Shown here piece after piece: positions 7,736 to 8,762 of a stretch of DNA of 8,762 nt (positions within the stretch are counted from its first letter, which is position 1; every line of letters starts with the position of its first letter). The notes under the pieces were generated by a model, which searched no databases, was not told where the DNA came from, and worked only from the letters and a program-made list of their open reading frames with translations. Position numbers and translations under genes: made by a program. The stretch covers positions 1 to 8,762 of the forward strand of contig DJPC01000068.1 of NCBI GenBank assembly GCA_002439665.1. The letters run 5' to 3'. This DNA is from Dialister sp. UBA6422 (GTDB lineage Bacteria > Bacillota > Negativicutes > Veillonellales > Dialisteraceae).

Positions 7736-7771
7736 AAAAAAGAGGCTGAAATTTTCTTCGGCCTCTTTTTT
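7736..7771. terminator. Bidirectional intrinsic terminator after the ftsEX-M23 cluster
   Basis: The stem 7736-7750 pairs with 7757-7771 over 15 positions with a single G-T pair and a 6-base loop (7751-7756). The GC core GAGGC/GCCTC is flanked by an A6 tract on the left and a T6 tract on the right, so it should terminate transcription from both directions. It lies 84 bases after the M23 stop codon and would also stop leftward transcripts from the GGDEF gene. Confidence 0.9.
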
Positions 7772-7802
7772 GGATACCCTATATAGGGCATATTTGAAAT
7801 TG

Positions 7803-7855
7803 AAAAGAGAGTGTGACAAAACAAAATGTTTCTGCATTTTACTACACTCTCTTTT
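7803..7855. terminator. Second, nested hairpin (probable backup terminator)
   Basis: The perfect 12-bp outer stem AAAAGAGAGTGT (7803-7814) pairs with 7844-7855 and is followed by one more T at 7856. Inside it, AAAATG (7823-7828) pairs perfectly with CATTTT (7835-7840) around a 6-base loop, giving a two-tier structure with an asymmetric internal loop. The A and T tracts at the stem base make it terminator-like in both directions, weaker than the one before it. It could instead be a copy of a dispersed repeat. Confidence 0.6.
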
Positions 7856-7993
7856 TGTGTTTCTTGATGAATTATGTAATGGCTCAAATAATCATGTATA
7901 CAACCAGTATTGCATATATTCAATAAATCGTGTATGGACTTATAGAAGTTTTACATATCTTACCTAAAATTTGCATTTTGCATGAAAAATACT

Positions 7994-8019
7994 GGAAGCG
8001 TCCTCGATTTTGTGTAAGC
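7994..8019 (+). mobile_element. Possible solo terminal inverted repeat of an IS256-family element
   Basis: The sequence begins GGAAGCGTCC and continues through TTTTGTGTAAGC. It matches the layout I remember for IS256-family ends: a leading G, GTCC at positions 7-10, and TTGTGTAA at positions 17-24 of a terminus of about 26 bases. No transposase and no second end in opposite orientation appear in the window. If real, it is a stranded remnant whose body would have lain to the right. This rests on recalled consensus, so confidence is low. Confidence 0.3.
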
Positions 8020-8046
8020 AGAGTTATATCATCTATCTTGCAATCT

Positions 8047-8077
8047 GTTCTGATAATACCAGCTTTATTGTCAGAAC
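8047..8077. repeat. Hairpin with 12-bp stem
   Basis: GTTCTGATAATA (8047-8058) pairs with TATTGTCAGAAC (8066-8077) with one G-T pair and a 7-base loop. It directly abuts the next hairpin with no spacer. It lacks a GC core next to a T-run, so I do not call it an intrinsic terminator. Confidence 0.6.
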
Positions 8078-8117
8078 GTATATTCTTTTAATATGAAATT
8101 TTCTCAAAAGAATATAC
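8078..8117. repeat. Perfect 12-bp inverted repeat just after the GGDEF gene stop
   Basis: GTATATTCTTTT (8078-8089) is perfectly complementary to AAAAGAATATAC (8106-8117) across a 16-base loop. It lies 6 bases beyond the stop codon of the minus-strand GGDEF gene, where a 3' mRNA structure or terminator would be expected. However, the stem is AT-rich and no T-run follows on the minus strand. Confidence 0.6.
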
Positions 8118-8123
8118 ATTTGC

Positions 8124-8762
8124 TTATTTATCTTCATTTGTAAAAATCCAAAGGGTTTCTGGTTCTGTAGCTTCACTCCATTCATAGGGAAGGATTTTTA
8201 ATACTACCCATTGATTGTCTTTTTTCTGGTACCGATAGATGAGTACATCTTTTTTCTTTAGCTCTTCCTGGATATAATCGTAGTCTTTTAAGGTGTCGAA
8301 CACAAACTGCCATTCTTTTTTTACCAATACACGGAAATATTCTTGGAGAGAAGACAAATATTTTCCTTCATGCCTAGCAATCATCTCTTCAAAATAAGGA
8401 GGAATGTAAATATAACGGAATTCATCGGTTACCATATTTACCATATACACACCTTTGAAACGCGGGGCTAGCAGTTCCAAGAAACGAGTAGCATCCTTTT
8501 TCTCTAAGAGCATTTTCTCAAGCTTAACGTTTAAAGTACGCATTTGTCTCAGATTGCCCTTGCGTCGATAGAATTCTGCTTTATTCTGACGCATTTGTTT
8601 TTCTGCTTCGTTAATTGTTTCCATTAGTGGTTCATGTTCCTGTTTATCACAGACACCAATGGATATTTCATAGTCATAAGTCTGTAATTTTTTACGAAGG
8701 CCAAGAAGTTTATCATTGAAATCTGACCGTTTGATATCAGGATACAATACCACAAATTCATC
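8124..8762 (-). CDS. GGDEF-domain protein with C-terminal PAS-like module (5' end cut by window)
   Basis: The frame is open to the window edge and its first three visible residues are D-E-F, followed by VVLYPD. The cut therefore falls inside the GGDEF signature of a diguanylate cyclase-type domain. The rest of that domain is visible: 'YEISIGV' at 31-37 (counting the visible D as 1) and 'NEAEKQMRQNKAEFYRRKG' at 51-69, a variant of the usual AD-x-x-MY-x-x-K helix. A short charged helix (about 71-92) leads to a domain at 93-212 with 'GVYMVNMVTDEFRYIYIP' and 'VLIYRYQKKDNQWVVLKILP', resembling the PAS-like sensor module seen in some Firmicute signalling proteins. Cyclic di-GMP synthesis is the family role, but the first glycines, the substrate-binding half and any inhibitory RxxD site lie outside the window. 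It is convergent with the ftsEX cluster, so a functional link is not implied. Confidence 0.8.
   Translation of the reverse strand, partial: DEFVVLYPDIKRSDFNDKLLGLRKKLQTYDYEISIGVCDKQEHEPLMETINEAEKQMRQNKAEFYRRKGNLRQMRTLNVKLEKMLLEKKDATRFLELLAPRFKGVYMVNMVTDEFRYIYIPPYFEEMIARHEGKYLSSLQEYFRVLVKKEWQFVFDTLKDYDYIQEELKKKDVLIYRYQKKDNQWVVLKILPYEWSEATEPETLWIFTNEDK

Larger units (their letters stand above)
7652..8123. other. Convergent intergenic region without a convincing gene
   Basis: About 470 bases separate the plus-strand M23 gene from the minus-strand GGDEF gene. I find no open frame with a credible ribosome binding site or recognisable protein. The stretch carries two hairpins near its left end, a 12-base perfect palindrome CCCTATATAGGG (7777-7788), an IS256-like terminal sequence (7994-8019), and two abutting hairpins at its right end (8047-8117). 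The piece 7857-7993 is AT-rich and I see no structure in it. Confidence 0.7.

Noticed and set aside
7731..7967. Opposing short open frames in the region after the M23 gene
   Set aside because: They run through both terminator hairpins, lack credible ribosome binding sites and resemble no protein.
8751..8753. GTG on the minus strand as the start of the GGDEF gene
   Set aside because: The codons before it read D-E-F in frame and belong to the GGDEF signature, so the gene continues beyond the window.

Overview
The window reads as a chromosomal piece of an anaerobic Firmicute, most plausibly a member of the Negativicutes (the diderm Veillonella/Dialister/Megasphaera group). This rests on gene content only: a DUF5693 membrane protein next to csaB, a two-subunit transketolase, and ftsE-ftsX followed by a coiled-coil M23 peptidase. 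No rRNA or other marker gene is present, so genus is not claimed. The DNA is moderately AT-rich by eye.

Left part (1-4764): four plus-strand genes packed without gaps. A 5'-truncated DUF5693 membrane protein overlaps csaB (polysaccharide pyruvyl transferase) by 14 bases. csaB overlaps the transketolase N-terminal subunit by 4 bases (ATGA), and that gene overlaps the C-terminal subunit by 1 base (TAATG). They are almost certainly one translationally coupled operon joining cell-wall polysaccharide modification to pentose-phosphate metabolism.

Middle (4765-6442): the only gap between plus-strand genes longer than a few bases (111 bp) is filled by a long imperfect inverted repeat with CAGTTGGCAG/CAGTTAGCAG wording. 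It looks like a dispersed palindromic repeat rather than a classical terminator. Then come ftsE and ftsX, overlapping by 8 bases and encoding the FtsEX ABC-type complex that gates peptidoglycan hydrolysis at division.

6443-7651: a secreted coiled-coil plus M23 endopeptidase (EnvC/PcsB-like organisation) with all metal and catalytic residues present. It is the likely hydrolase partner of FtsEX. The plus-strand cluster ends at a strong bidirectional hairpin terminator (7736-7771), followed by a second, nested hairpin (7803-7855).

7652-8123: a convergent intergenic region of about 470 bp with no convincing gene. It holds the two hairpins above, a sequence resembling one terminal inverted repeat of an IS256-family element, and two abutting 12-bp-stem hairpins.

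8124-8762: on the minus strand, the 3' part of a GGDEF-domain gene. The window edge cuts inside the GGDEF signature, leaving DEF. It continues into a C-terminal PAS-like module.

Overall this is mainly conserved envelope and housekeeping sequence. I see no clear undescribed multi-gene system. The better leads are the DUF5693-CsaB coupling, the inverted repeat, the possible IS end with neighbouring hairpins, and the GGDEF protein's C-terminal domain.
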